From NCBI RefSeq assembly GCF_001298105.1, contig NZ_LGJH01000159.1:1-64000 (forward strand): 64,000 nucleotides of DNA, read 5' to 3'. Position 1 is the first letter of the stretch, and each line of letters starts with the position of its first letter. This document shows, piece by piece, positions 27,489 through 36,865 of this stretch. The position numbers were made by a program, and so were the translations under genes. The notes beneath the pieces were generated by a model that saw only the letters and a program-made list of their open reading frames with translations, was not told the origin of the DNA and did not search any database. The DNA comes from Novosphingobium sp. ST904. GTDB taxonomy: Bacteria > Pseudomonadota > Alphaproteobacteria > Sphingomonadales > Sphingomonadaceae.

Positions 27489-29825
27489 ATGAACACCTTC
27501 ATCAGCAAGTTCACTCTGCTTTCCGGTATCGCGCTCGGCGCGATCAGTGCGCCGGCCATGGCTCAGCAAGCGACGCAGGACACCGCGCCGCAGGCCGCCG
27601 AGACACCGGTGATTTCAGGCACGGACATCATCGTCACCGCATCGCGCCGGGCCGAGCGCCTGCAGGACGTGCCGATCGCCGTCTCGGCCATTAGCGGCGA
27701 GCAGCTTACCGAAGGCGGCTTCCAGAAGCTGACCGACATCCAGTACCAGTTCTCGGGCGTGCAGTTCGGTTCCTCGCCCAACGATTCCGGCTTCCGTCTG
27801 CGCGGCGTGGGTTCGGCGGGCGGATTCTCCAGTTCGTCGGAACAGAACGTCGGCACCGTGGTCGACAACGTCGTCATTCCCTTCGGCAACCCGATCAACA
27901 GCCTTGGCGATCTGGAGCGCGTCGAAGTGCTGAAGGGGCCGCAGGGCACGCAGTTCGGCAAGAACGCCTCGTCCGGCGTCATCAACATCACCACGAAGAA
28001 GCCCGACCCTTCGCACTTCTTCGGCAAGGCCTTCCTGAGCTATGCCGAACTGAACGAAGTGAACGCCAATGCCAGCGTCAACGTGCCGGTTTCGCAGAAC
28101 TCGGCGCTGGCCGTGTTCGGCTTCTATCGCCGCAACGACGGCTTCCTCAAGAACGTCTACCGTGACGAGACCTGGGGCGGCGAGGAAAGCTACGGCGGCC
28201 GCGCCAAGTTCCTGTTCGAGCCCAGCGACGACCTGTCGATCTACCTGATCGGCGACTATTCGAAGATCAGCCGCAAGGGTCCGGGTCAGCTCTGGACGCT
28301 CAATCGCCTGCCGAGCTTCGCCAACCCGCTCATGGCGGCGCGCTTCGGCAACCTCTCGGCGCTTGGCGTGACGGCGGGCTTCGACAACAACAAGTCGGTC
28401 GAGGACTACGGCGGCTATTCGTCGGAGCAGAACTACGGCGCTTCGATGGAGATCAACTACGCGCTGGGCGAGTATAACCTGACCTCGATCACGGCCTACC
28501 GCCGGCTTGACGAAGGCCCGCAGGTCTTCGCGATCGACGGTTCGAGCGTCCCGGTCTTCACCGCCCAGCAGACCGGCACCGACCAGAGCTTCCTTTCGCA
28601 GGAACTGCGCATCAGCTCGCCCAGCGGCAGCCAGCTCGAATTCACCTCGGGCGTATATGCCTCGCGGCGCAAGGTGGGTGACGACAACGACTTCAACCGC
28701 GCCCAGCTTCGCCCGGCCAACCCGTTCGACAGCTTCATCGTCAGTATCTCGGGCGGGCAGGGCAATACCCAGACGCGGTCGGACTCGCTGGCAGCCTTCT
28801 TCGACGGGAAGTTCCACGTCTCCGACCAGTTCAGCCTGATCGGCGGCCTGCGCTATCAGTACGACTGGGTGAAGGCCTCGTACTTCTCGATCCTCGATCC
28901 CAACTTCACGCCGGGTACGCCAGCGGCAGACGGTTCCGGCTTCGTCCTGCCCTATACGCCCACCGCGCTGCAGACCGGCAGCACCAAGAAGGGTTCGTGG
29001 TCGGGCCGTGGCGGCGCCGAGTTCAAGATCACGCCTGACGTCATGCTGTTCGGCACCATCGCGCGTGGTTATCTCGGCCCGACGGTGACCTTCACCGGCC
29101 TCACCGGCACGCGCACCAATGTGAAGCCGCAGACCGTTCGCGACATCACCGTGGGCATCAAGTCGCAGCTCTTCGACCGTGCGGTGACCTTCAACGCCAA
29201 CCTGTTCTACGACAAGTACAAGAACCTCCAGACATCGGTGTTCAACGGCGTGGAATTCGTGACCGAGAATGCCGGCGGCTTCACCGCCAAGGGCTTCGAG
29301 ATCGATGCTTCCTGGCGGGTGAGCCCGGTGCTTTCGTTCAACGGCGGTTTCACGTATTCGGACACCAAGTTCACCGACTACGTGACTGCCTGCCCCGAGG
29401 ACGTGAAGGCGGGATATGCCTGCTATCTGGCGGCGGACGGCGTCACCAGCCTGGTGCAGGCCAAGGGCGAACCGCTTTCGGGCGCGCCCAAGTACAGCGC
29501 TACTCTTGGCGCTGACGTGAAGCTGCCGATCAACGACAACCTCCAGTTCGATACTTCGGCCAACATCTACTACCGCAGCCGCGTGCAGTACGCGGTGGCC
29601 AATGCCTATGCCTATCAGGACGGTTACGGAACGATCGGCCTTTCCGCCGGGATCGGTCATCCGGACGGCAACTGGCGGATCGGCGCCTTCGTGCGCAACC
29701 TGCTCGACCAGCGCTTCCACGCCTCGGTAATCCACCTGCCCTTCGCGGACTCGGGCGCCTATGTGAACTGGCTGACCCGCGAAGGCCGCCGCACCATCGG
29801 CGTCCAGGTCGAAACGAAGTTCTGA
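27489..29825 (+). CDS. TonB-dependent outer-membrane receptor of the aromatic operon
   Basis: A 778-residue receptor. The signal peptide ends near AMAQQ (about residue 26). The plug opens at DIIVTASRRAERLQDVPIAV and carries VEVLKGPQGTQFGKNASSGV. The barrel ends in GRRTIGVQVETKF with the C-terminal Phe required for barrel assembly. It lies 60 bases after the FAH gene, with GGGGAGAG before the ATG, so it is probably cotranscribed. It most likely imports the pathway's aromatic or glycoside substrate; sphingomonad catabolic operons commonly carry such a receptor. Confidence 0.9.
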   Translation: MNTFISKFTLLSGIALGAISAPAMAQQATQDTAPQAAETPVISGTDIIVTASRRAERLQDVPIAVSAISGEQLTEGGFQKLTDIQYQFSGVQFGSSPNDSGFRLRGVGSAGGFSSSSEQNVGTVVDNVVIPFGNPINSLGDLERVEVLKGPQGTQFGKNASSGVINITTKKPDPSHFFGKAFLSYAELNEVNANASVNVPVSQNSALAVFGFYRRNDGFLKNVYRDETWGGEESYGGRAKFLFEPSDDLSIYLIGDYSKISRKGPGQLWTLNRLPSFANPLMAARFGNLSALGVTAGFDNNKSVEDYGGYSSEQNYGASMEINYALGEYNLTSITAYRRLDEGPQVFAIDGSSVPVFTAQQTGTDQSFLSQELRISSPSGSQLEFTSGVYASRRKVGDDNDFNRAQLRPANPFDSFIVSISGGQGNTQTRSDSLAAFFDGKFHVSDQFSLIGGLRYQYDWVKASYFSILDPNFTPGTPAADGSGFVLPYTPTALQTGSTKKGSWSGRGGAEFKITPDVMLFGTIARGYLGPTVTFTGLTGTRTNVKPQTVRDITVGIKSQLFDRAVTFNANLFYDKYKNLQTSVFNGVEFVTENAGGFTAKGFEIDASWRVSPVLSFNGGFTYSDTKFTDYVTACPEDVKAGYACYLAADGVTSLVQAKGEPLSGAPKYSATLGADVKLPINDNLQFDTSANIYYRSRVQYAVANAYAYQDGYGTIGLSAGIGHPDGNWRIGAFVRNLLDQRFHASVIHLPFADSGAYVNWLTREGRRTIGVQVETKF

Positions 29826-29906
29826 TCGTGTCCGGCCGAACCTTGCGAACAAGGTTCGGCCATATTCCCGAATGGCCCGCAAGAGGCCGCCGAAACAAGG
29901 GTGAAG

Positions 29907-30899
29907 ATGCAGGTGAAACGCGCAATGACGGCACTGGCGCTCTCGGCAGTGGCGATCTCTTCCTTTCCCGCGCTTGCGGCCACAAGCTGCCCGGCGCTGC
30001 GCTGGACGACGCTGGGGACGGCGGGCGGCCCGGTCCCGACCGCCGAGCGTTCGGAGCCGGCCAATCTCCTCACCATCGGCGAGCGGCGGATACTCGTCGA
30101 TACCGGTGACGGCACCGTGGACCAGCTTGCTCGCATCGGGCTGGACCTCGGCGCCCGTCGACACGGTGTTCATCAGCCACAACCATCTCGATCACACCGG
30201 CGGCCTCGCCGCAGTGATGGCCTGCGCTGGATGAACCAGTTTGCCGGTGTCCTGACGGTCTACGGCCCGGTCGGCACGCGGGCCGCTGTTGAAGGCATCG
30301 TCGCCTCCATGGCGACGCCGGGAAGCATCGGCTTCGGTCTCGGTACGCCGCCGCCGCGTCCGGCGGACTCGGTGCGGGTGATCGAACTCGCGGACGGGCA
30401 ATCGCTCGATCTCGGCGCGGGCGCAGGCGTGAAGGTCGCCGCCAACAGTCATTTCGACCATGACGGCAAGCCCGATCCCGACAACGCCTCGCTGAGCTAC
30501 CGTTTCGTGCTGGGCACGCGCAGCATTACCTACACCGGGGACACCGGCCCGAGCGCCGCGGTCACCGCGCTGGCGAAGGGCAGCGACATGTTCGTTTCCG
30601 AAGTCATCGCGCTCGATGCACTGCTCGGTGAAATCCGCGCGCGCCGCAAGGACGCCTCGCCCGAGATGCTGGCCGGGATGGAGCGCCATCTTTCGACGCA
30701 TCACCTGCGGCCCGAGGCCGTGGGCGAGATCGCCGCGCAGGCCGGGGTCGGCCGGGTCGTGCTCACGCACTTCGCGGTCCCGCCCGGCCCGCTGCCGCAG
30801 TTCGAGCCGGCCATTCGCGCGGGGATCGCCGCGCGCTATCACGGGGCGGTCGATCTCGCCCGCGATCTGCAAAGCTTCGACCTGGGGTGCCGGCCATGA
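29907..30899 (+). CDS. exported metallo-beta-lactamase-fold hydrolase (two apparent frameshifts)
   Basis: About 330 residues with a signal peptide ending near ALAATS. The zinc motif SHNHLDHTGG (HxHxDH) is in a different frame from the rest. Reading shifts by +1 (or -2) near 30151 and returns by -1 near 30223, where one lost G in ATGGG restores A-V-M-G-L-R-W. Later ligands are intact: His in NSHFDHDGK, Asp in TYTGDTGPS, His in VVLTHFAVPP. Members are lactonases, esterases or RNase Z-like enzymes. In this operon a lactone or ester hydrolase acting in the periplasm is plausible. Its stop overlaps the next ATG. Confidence 0.78.
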   Translation: MQVKRAMTALALSAVAISSFPALAATSCPALRWTTLGTAGGPVPTAERSEPANLLTIGERRILVDTGDGTVDQLARIGLDLGARRHGVHQPQPSRSHRRPRRSDGLRWMNQFAGVLTVYGPVGTRAAVEGIVASMATPGSIGFGLGTPPPRPADSVRVIELADGQSLDLGAGAGVKVAANSHFDHDGKPDPDNASLSYRFVLGTRSITYTGDTGPSAAVTALAKGSDMFVSEVIALDALLGEIRARRKDASPEMLAGMERHLSTHHLRPEAVGEIAAQAGVGRVVLTHFAVPPGPLPQFEPAIRAGIAARYHGAVDLARDLQSFDLGCRP

Positions 30900-31351
30900 A
30901 TATCGCAGCCCGGCTGCGGCGGGAGCAGCGCACCAGCGGGGTCATCAACCTCGTGCTGAGCGCGGCGTTCTTCCTCGGCGTGTTCGGGCTGGAAAACCGC
31001 CCCCTTCGTTTCGCCGCACCTGACAACCTGGCGCTCGACTTCCTGCCGCAGTCCGCCGCGATCGCTCTGATGTCTTCGCTGGTGCCGCTGCTGGTGGTTT
31101 CCGGCAGTCTGCGCAGGTCCGGAGGGCGGACCGGCGGAGGGGCCTTCATCGCGCGGACCGTGCTGAGCGTGGTGCTGGCGGGCCTTGCGAGCGCCGCGCT
31201 GCTGGCCGCGCTCTGCCTGTTCGGACCGTGGCGCGAGATCGGCTGGCTTGTCGCACTGGGCATGAAGCTGGTCTATGGCACCGCGCTGGGCGTGGCCGGC
31301 ACGACATTCGCGCTCACCCGGCTGTTCGCACAAGGGAGTGAACCGGCATGA
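30896..31351 (+). CDS. small four-helix membrane protein, function unknown
   Basis: 151 residues with four hydrophobic helices: VINLVLSAAFFLGVFG, AIALMSSLVPLLVV, TVLSVVLAGLASAALLAALC and LVALGMKLVYGTALGVAG. No family motif that I recognise. It is translationally coupled by ATGA overlaps to the metallo-hydrolase before it and the esterase after it, so it belongs to the catabolic operon. A role in substrate passage across the inner membrane is possible, but four helices are few for a carrier. Confidence 0.7.
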   Translation: MNIAARLRREQRTSGVINLVLSAAFFLGVFGLENRPLRFAAPDNLALDFLPQSAAIALMSSLVPLLVVSGSLRRSGGRTGGGAFIARTVLSVVLAGLASAALLAALCLFGPWREIGWLVALGMKLVYGTALGVAGTTFALTRLFAQGSEPA

Positions 31352-32207
31352 GCTCTGGTGAAACCGGGCGCGCCATCGCGGCGATGGGCACGAAGCTCGG
31401 CCCCGATATCGTGGCGCCTGCCGGGACCTGTTCGATGCCGAGCAGCAGGCGCTGGCCGCCCGGATTGCGCCGCTGTCGGTGGACTGCGCCTACGGCCCGG
31501 ACCCGCGCAACCGGCTCGATCTCTACCGCGAGGGGGAGGCCGGGGGGCCGCGCCCCGTCGTCCTTTTCGTTCATGGCGGCGGGTTCCTTGTCGGCGACAA
31601 GGGCGGCGAAAGCGGCTGGGCGAATGCCCATGTCGGGCGCTGGGCAGCGGCGAACGGCATGGTGGGCGCGGTAATGAACTACCGGCTCGCCCCGGCGCAC
31701 ATGTGGCCCTCGGGCGCGGAAGACGTGGGTCTCGCGGTCGATTGGCTGCGGGCGAACGTCGCCGCGCATGGCGGCGATCCGGAGCGGATCTTCCTGCTCG
31801 GCACTTCGGCAGGCGCGGTCCATGTCTCCGCCTTCCTCAAGGCGCGTGAAGACCACGCGGCACTTGTGCGCGGCGCGGCGCTGCTCTCGGGCCTCTATGG
31901 CTTCACCCCGCTCGACGAGCGCGACATGCGCTATTACGGCCCGCAGGACTGCTACGACCTGCGCATGCCGATGGGCGCGGTGATGGCCACGGGCCTGCCG
32001 CTCATGGTCGCCTGCGCCGAGTTCGATCCGCCGCGTTTCCAGGCCGAATGGGCCAGCCTCCTGCAAGCCCGCCTCGGTCGCCACGGTCACTTGCCGCGCG
32101 CGCATTATGCCTCCGGGCACAACCACTACTCGATGGCCATGCATCTCGGCACGTCGGACCACCGGCTGTCGGACGAACTGCTTTCCTTTTTCGCCGATCT
32201 TTCCTGA
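31348..32207 (+). CDS. alpha/beta-hydrolase, hormone-sensitive-lipase-type esterase (apparent frameshift near 31413)
   Basis: About 286 residues after repair. The first 22 codons are in one frame; adding a G to the GTGG at 31411-31414 gives DIVGACRDLFDAEQQALAAR and joins the main frame. The oxyanion motif is FVHGGGFLVGDKGG, the nucleophile elbow LLGTSAGAV (GxSxG), the acidic residue lies near ACAEFDPPRF, and the catalytic His is in SGHNHYSMAM. No signal peptide. Such enzymes cleave carboxylic esters of aromatic or small acids. It lies between the membrane protein and beta-glucosidase genes. Confidence 0.82.
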
Positions 32208-32219
32208 GGGGCTTTCTCG

Positions 32220-33545
32220 ATGACCAAGATACCCAATCTCGACCGCCGAAGCCTGCTTGCCGTGGGCGCGCTGGCAGCGGCTGCGCCGGTGATGGCGCAT
32301 GCGGCCTCCAAGCGTCCGGCCCCGGCTTTCCCGAAAGGCTTCCTGTGGGGCGCCGCCACCGCGCCGCACCAGATCGAGGGCAACAACGTCTCCTCCGATC
32401 TCTGGTTCGTGGAGAACCAGAAGCCCACCGTCTTCGCCGAGCCCTCGGGCGACGCGGTGAACAGCTTGGAACTCTGGGCGACCGATCTCGATATCGTGAA
32501 GTCGCTGGCGCTCACGTCCTATCGCTTCGGCGTGGAATGGGCGCGGATCGAGCCGGAGAAGGGCCTGTTCTCTCAGGCCATGCTCGATCACTACAAGCGC
32601 ATCGTCGAGGGCTGCCACGCGCGCGGGCTTGCGCCGCTGGTGACGTTCAACCACTTCACCGCGCCGCTCTGGTTCAGCGCGCAAGGGGGGTGGACCAACC
32701 CGGAATCGGCACAGCTCTTCGCCCGCTACTGCGACAAGGTGGCCCGCGCGATCGGTGCGGACATCGCCATGGCCATGACGCTGAATGAGCCGAATATCCT
32801 GCTCATTCTCAAGAACATCCTGCCGCCGCCGGTATGGGACATGCAGCGCCAGACCCTTGCCGCCGCCACCAAGCGCCTTGGCGTCGAGCGTTTCCTCTGC
32901 GCCAATGTCGCCGGTCGCGAGGATGTGGACGCCATCGTCGCCGGCCAGATGGCCGGGCACAAGGCCGCACGTGCCGCGATCAAGGCGGTACGCGGCGACT
33001 TGCCGGTGGGCTTCACGCTCTCGGTGCTGGATGACCAGGCTGCCGGCAAGAACTCCCTGCGCGACAAGGTCCGCGCCGAACTTTACGGCGGCTGGCTGGA
33101 GATCGCCAAGGGGGACGATTTCATCGGCGTGCAGAACTACGAGCGCGCGGTCTGGAACGACAAGGGCCGTCTGCCCGCGCCCGACGGCGCCGACCGCAAC
33201 TGGTCCGGCACCGAAGTCTGGGCGCCGTCGCTGGCGGGCGCGGTGCGCTATGTCCACGCTGCCACGAAGGTTCCGGTGCTGGTCTCCGAACACGGCGTGG
33301 GCACCGAGGACGACACGCTGCGCGCGCGCTTCATTCCCGCCGCGCTGGAAGGGCTGAAGCAGGCCATGGATGATGGGGTGCCGGTGCTCGGCTACATGCA
33401 CTGGTCGCTGCTGGACAATTACGAGTGGATTTTCGGCTATAAGCCCCACTTCGGCCTGTGCAGCGTGGACCGCACGACTTTCGCGCGGACGCCCAAGCCG
33501 AGCGCTTCGGTGCTGGGTGGGATTGCGAAGCGCAATTCGCTTTAA
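32220..33545 (+). CDS. exported GH1-family beta-glycosidase
   Basis: A 441-residue family GH1 enzyme. It begins with a Tat-like signal (DRRSLLAVGALAAAAP, cut near AHA), so it should act in the periplasm, which is uncommon for bacterial GH1. The domain opens with FPKGFLWGAATAPHQIEG. The acid/base Glu is in MTLNEPN, and the nucleophile Glu in LVSEHGVGTED, where the usual TENG is SEHG. The aglycone-side motif WSLLDNYEWIFGY is intact. It is the last gene of the operon and would remove glucose from an aromatic glucoside. Confidence 0.88.
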   Translation: MTKIPNLDRRSLLAVGALAAAAPVMAHAASKRPAPAFPKGFLWGAATAPHQIEGNNVSSDLWFVENQKPTVFAEPSGDAVNSLELWATDLDIVKSLALTSYRFGVEWARIEPEKGLFSQAMLDHYKRIVEGCHARGLAPLVTFNHFTAPLWFSAQGGWTNPESAQLFARYCDKVARAIGADIAMAMTLNEPNILLILKNILPPPVWDMQRQTLAAATKRLGVERFLCANVAGREDVDAIVAGQMAGHKAARAAIKAVRGDLPVGFTLSVLDDQAAGKNSLRDKVRAELYGGWLEIAKGDDFIGVQNYERAVWNDKGRLPAPDGADRNWSGTEVWAPSLAGAVRYVHAATKVPVLVSEHGVGTEDDTLRARFIPAALEGLKQAMDDGVPVLGYMHWSLLDNYEWIFGYKPHFGLCSVDRTTFARTPKPSASVLGGIAKRNSL

Positions 33546-33560
33546 AGGGGAAGAGGAAAG

Positions 33561-33582
33561 GCAGGGGGGCAATACCCCCTGC
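33561..33582. terminator. hairpin between convergent operons
   Basis: GCAGGGGG (33561-33568) pairs with CCCCCTGC (33575-33582) around GCAATA. It lies between the convergent ends of the GH1 gene and the DeoR gene. Without a T-run it is a weak intrinsic terminator, but its position fits transcript ending on both sides. Confidence 0.5.
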
Positions 33583-33663
33583 ACCCCCAATACTGTCGAG
33601 GTCAGACGGACCAACCGACTTCCGCTTACTGGCTGCGCCGCAAGGAGCGGACCTTCCTCTTCC

Positions 33664-34440
33664 TTAAACCACGATCACCTTCACCCCGAGATCCCGCAGC
33701 CGTTCAGCCATATCCTGCGGCACGCCCGCATCGGTGATGACCACGTCCACCTCGTCCAGCCCGCAGACGATCGCGCCCGAGGAGGAGCGGAACTTCGAGC
33801 TGTCGACCATGAGGATCACTTCCTCGGCCCGGTCCATGAACCGGCGCTCGGCAGCGACGAGGATCACGTCCTGCTGCATAACCCCCTGAGGTCCGACCGC
33901 CGCCGCGCCCATGAACAGCTTGGGCGCGTGGAAGCGCGGCATCGAATCCTCGCCCGCGGGCGCAAGGACGATGTTCTGTTCGCGGAATACCGTGCCTGAC
34001 GGCAGCAGCACCCGCGTTCCGGTCTGCGGCAGCAGGGTGTGGACGATGTGCAGTGAGTTGGTCAGCACCTGCATGTCCAGCCCGTCGAGATAGGGACACA
34101 TCTGAAGCGTGGTGGTGCCGCCGTCGATCATGATCCCCTCGCCGGGGCGGCAGAGCTGGGCGGCGGCGCGGCCGATGGCCTGCTTGGCGGGCAGGTTCTG
34201 GGTGATGGACTGCTCGAAGGGCGTGCCTGCCAGACCCTGGGGCCTGTCAGGCTTCTCGTCCTCGGGCAGCTTGGCGCCGCCGTGGACGCGCAGGATGCGG
34301 CCGGATTCCTCCAGCCGCGTCAGGTCGCGCCGGATCGTGGCCGGCGAGGCGTCGAGCTGGGCTTCGAGAGCACGGTAGCTCACGAAGCCCGTATCGGCGA
34401 CGGCCTCGAGTATCAGGCGTTCGCGTTCCTCGGCGTGCAT
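33664..34440 (-). CDS. DeoR-family transcriptional regulator of rhamnose genes
   Basis: A 258-residue sugar-phosphate-responsive repressor. The N-terminal winged HTH reads ALEAQLDASPATIRRDLTRL then GRILRVHGGAK, the DeoR signature. The C-terminal domain has the phosphosugar-binding GIMIDGGTTTLQMCPYL and the ending VDVVITDAGVP. It starts at 34440 and overlaps the transporter gene by 28 bases, last in the kinase-lldD-MFS-deoR unit. It probably represses the divergent rha promoters and responds to a phosphorylated intermediate. Confidence 0.88.
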   Translation of the reverse strand: MHAEERERLILEAVADTGFVSYRALEAQLDASPATIRRDLTRLEESGRILRVHGGAKLPEDEKPDRPQGLAGTPFEQSITQNLPAKQAIGRAAAQLCRPGEGIMIDGGTTTLQMCPYLDGLDMQVLTNSLHIVHTLLPQTGTRVLLPSGTVFREQNIVLAPAGEDSMPRFHAPKLFMGAAAVGPQGVMQQDVILVAAERRFMDRAEEVILMVDSSKFRSSSGAIVCGLDEVDVVITDAGVPQDMAERLRDLGVKVIVV

Positions 34441-35714
34441 GCGACTTGTGCTTCCTTTTGAGTCCGGCCGGGATCGGCCTGTTCGGCTTCGAGCTGTTCT
34501 AGCGACTTGCCTTCGTTGCGCGGCGCCCAGAGTGCGCCGATGATCCCGCTGATGACAAGGAACCCGGTAAGAATCCAGGCAAGGTTCGTAAAGCCCGTGG
34601 CGTTGAGCATGGGCACGAAGAAGCTGAACACGCCCAGCGAGATGCGCACGATGGCAAAGCACACGCCCTGCGCGGTGGAGCGCAGCATGGTGGGGAACAT
34701 CTCCGAGCTCCAGAGCTGGAAGAAGCTCTGCGCGCCGAAGCCGCCGCCGAATTGCAGCAGGAAGACATAGAGCAGCGCGACCGGGATCGTCAGCGGGAAT
34801 ACCGCCAGCAGCATCATGCCCGCGACCTGAATAACCGCGGAGACGATGAACAGCGTGCGCTGGTTCACCTTGTCCGACAGGCGCATGAAGATGAACGTCA
34901 CCGAGATCATGGCAACGAAGAACGAGACCGCCTGAATGGCGACGCTCTGGGCCTGGGTGGCCGCGCCCATCGTGCGCAGGATATAGGGGAAGAAGAAGCC
35001 GTTGGTGCCGGCCCAGAGGTTCCAGAACCCGTACATGCCCACGAGCCCGAGGATCGAGGCGAGGTACTTGCCCTTGAACAGGCTGGAGACCGGCGGCCGC
35101 TTCACCTCGGATTTCTGGGCCTCCACCCAGCGTTCCGATTCCTTCATCTTCGAGCGCAGCAGGGTAAGGCCGAGCGCGATCACCACGAGGTGCGCGAAGA
35201 CGATCCGCGCGCCGAGCACGCCGAGCGAAGTGAGCGCGAGGCTCATCAGCAGCACCACGACCGGGCCGAGATACCACAGCGCCTGCGCCACCCCGGAATG
35301 CTTGCCGCGCTTGTTGTCCGGCGCCTGTTCGGCGATCAGCGACCAGCTTGCGGGAATGTCCGCGCCCACGGCGAGCCCGACGATCAGGAAGCCGACCACG
35401 ATCATCCACGGCGCTACCGCGAAGACCAGCATCGACATGCCCAGCGCGTAGATCAGCATGTCCCACTGGTAGATCTTCTTGCGGCCCAGCTTGTCACAGA
35501 GCCAGCCGCCGATCAGCGCACCCACGCCCGCGCCGATGGCGTTGGGGCCGAAGGCGGCGATCAGGCCGACGAAGTCGTTGGAGAGGTGGTAGCTTTCCTG
35601 CCAGAGCGCGAGCGCTGCCGAGCCGGCGACGATCGAGCCGGCGTCGATATAATTGGCGAGGCCGGCGAGTATGGTGTTGCGCCAGTTGTCCTCTTGTCCC
35701 GTGGTTTCAGTCAT
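34413..35714 (-). CDS. MFS sugar transporter, probably for L-rhamnose
   Basis: A 433-residue, 12-helix carrier of the sugar porter type. GGWLCDKLGRKKIYQWDMLI is the loop 2-3 motif. A PET-like motif is replaced by AEQAPDNKRGKHSG after helix 6. MRLSDKVNQRT is the loop 8-9 copy. It begins three bases before the lldD stop region ends (2-bp gap), so it is co-translated. No ABC rhamnose importer or rhamnose mutarotase is present, so this carrier is the best candidate for bringing rhamnose in. Substrate inferred from context only. Confidence 0.8.
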   Translation of the reverse strand: MTETTGQEDNWRNTILAGLANYIDAGSIVAGSAALALWQESYHLSNDFVGLIAAFGPNAIGAGVGALIGGWLCDKLGRKKIYQWDMLIYALGMSMLVFAVAPWMIVVGFLIVGLAVGADIPASWSLIAEQAPDNKRGKHSGVAQALWYLGPVVVLLMSLALTSLGVLGARIVFAHLVVIALGLTLLRSKMKESERWVEAQKSEVKRPPVSSLFKGKYLASILGLVGMYGFWNLWAGTNGFFFPYILRTMGAATQAQSVAIQAVSFFVAMISVTFIFMRLSDKVNQRTLFIVSAVIQVAGMMLLAVFPLTIPVALLYVFLLQFGGGFGAQSFFQLWSSEMFPTMLRSTAQGVCFAIVRISLGVFSFFVPMLNATGFTNLAWILTGFLVISGIIGALWAPRNEGKSLEQLEAEQADPGRTQKEAQVACTPRNANA

Positions 35715-35716
35715 TT

Positions 35717-36865
35717 TCAGGTCCCTCCCGCCAGGATCGTTCTGTCGATCTCTGCGATTTTCGTCGTGCCGGTGAGCGCCATGGCGACGCGCATCTCGGC
35801 CTCGATCAATTTCAGCATCTTGGTTACGCCCGCCTCGCCCCCGGCGCCGAGCGCCCAGGCCCATGCGCGGCCGAGCAGCACGCCCCTGGCGCCGAGCGCC
35901 AGCATCCGCACGACGTCGAGGCCGGAGCGGATGCCGCCGTCGGCCAGCACGGTCATGCGGTCTCCCACGGCGTCGGCGATGGGGGGCAGGGCGCGCGCGC
36001 TGGAAAGCACGCCGTCAAGCTGGCGGCCGCCGTGGTTGGAAACGACGAGCCCGTCCGCGCCGAGTTCGGCGGCTTCCTTCGCATCCTCGGGATCGAGAAT
36101 GCCCTTGATGACCAGCGGCCCCTTCCATTCCGAGCGGATGAAATCGAGATCGCGCCAGTTGATCGAAGGGTCAAAATTATTGCGCATCCAGGCGAAGAAA
36201 TCCTCGATGCCGGTGCGGCCCTGAAGCACGGGGGCGACATTGCCCAAAGTGTGGGGCCGTCCGTTGAGGCCCACGTCCCATGCCCATGCGGGGCGGACGA
36301 CGGCCTGCGCCGCGCGCCATGCTGCGCCCTTGAGCCCGCCGGTTCCGGCAAGTCCGGTGTGATAGTCGCGGTAGCGGCTGCCGGGGACGGGCATGTCCAC
36401 AGTGAAGACGAGGGTGGAACAGCCTGCCTCGACCGCCTTGGCCAGCAGGTCCTTCATGAAGGCGCGGTCGCGGATCATGTAGAGCTGGAACCAGAACGGC
36501 TTGCTCGCCGCCTTGGCCACTTCGCCGATGGTGCAGGCACCCACGGTGGAGAGCGTGAAGGGAATGCCCGCCTTGTCCGCCGCGCGCACCGCCTGGCATT
36601 CGCCGCGCCGGGCGTTGAGCCCGGCCAGCCCGATCGGGGCGAGGGCGACGGGCAGGGCGAGCTTCTGGCCGAACAATTCGGTCGAGAGGTCGAGCTGCGA
36701 AACGTCGCGCAGCACCCGCTGGCGCAGCGCAAGGTCAGCAAGGTCGGAGACATTGCGCCGGAGCGTTGCCTCGGCATAGGAGCCGCCGTCGATATATTCG
36801 AACAGGAAGCGCGGCAGGCGGCGGCGGGCGGCCTCGCGGAAGTCGGGGATCGAGGCGGTGATCAT
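35717..36865 (-). CDS. lldD: FMN-dependent L-lactate dehydrogenase
   Basis: A 382-residue alpha-hydroxy-acid oxidase-family enzyme. It opens FREAARRRLPRFLFEYIDGG, carries the FMN phosphate loop LADGGIRSGLDVVRMLALGA, and has the active-site His in VVSNHGGRQLDG. It oxidises L-lactate to pyruvate at the inner membrane. In the rhamnose pathway with a bifunctional RhaD the second product is L-lactate, so an LldD here completes the route. The ATG shares one base with the kinase stop (TGATG). Confidence 0.92.
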   Translation of the reverse strand: MITASIPDFREAARRRLPRFLFEYIDGGSYAEATLRRNVSDLADLALRQRVLRDVSQLDLSTELFGQKLALPVALAPIGLAGLNARRGECQAVRAADKAGIPFTLSTVGACTIGEVAKAASKPFWFQLYMIRDRAFMKDLLAKAVEAGCSTLVFTVDMPVPGSRYRDYHTGLAGTGGLKGAAWRAAQAVVRPAWAWDVGLNGRPHTLGNVAPVLQGRTGIEDFFAWMRNNFDPSINWRDLDFIRSEWKGPLVIKGILDPEDAKEAAELGADGLVVSNHGGRQLDGVLSSARALPPIADAVGDRMTVLADGGIRSGLDVVRMLALGARGVLLGRAWAWALGAGGEAGVTKMLKLIEAEMRVAMALTGTTKIAEIDRTILAGGT

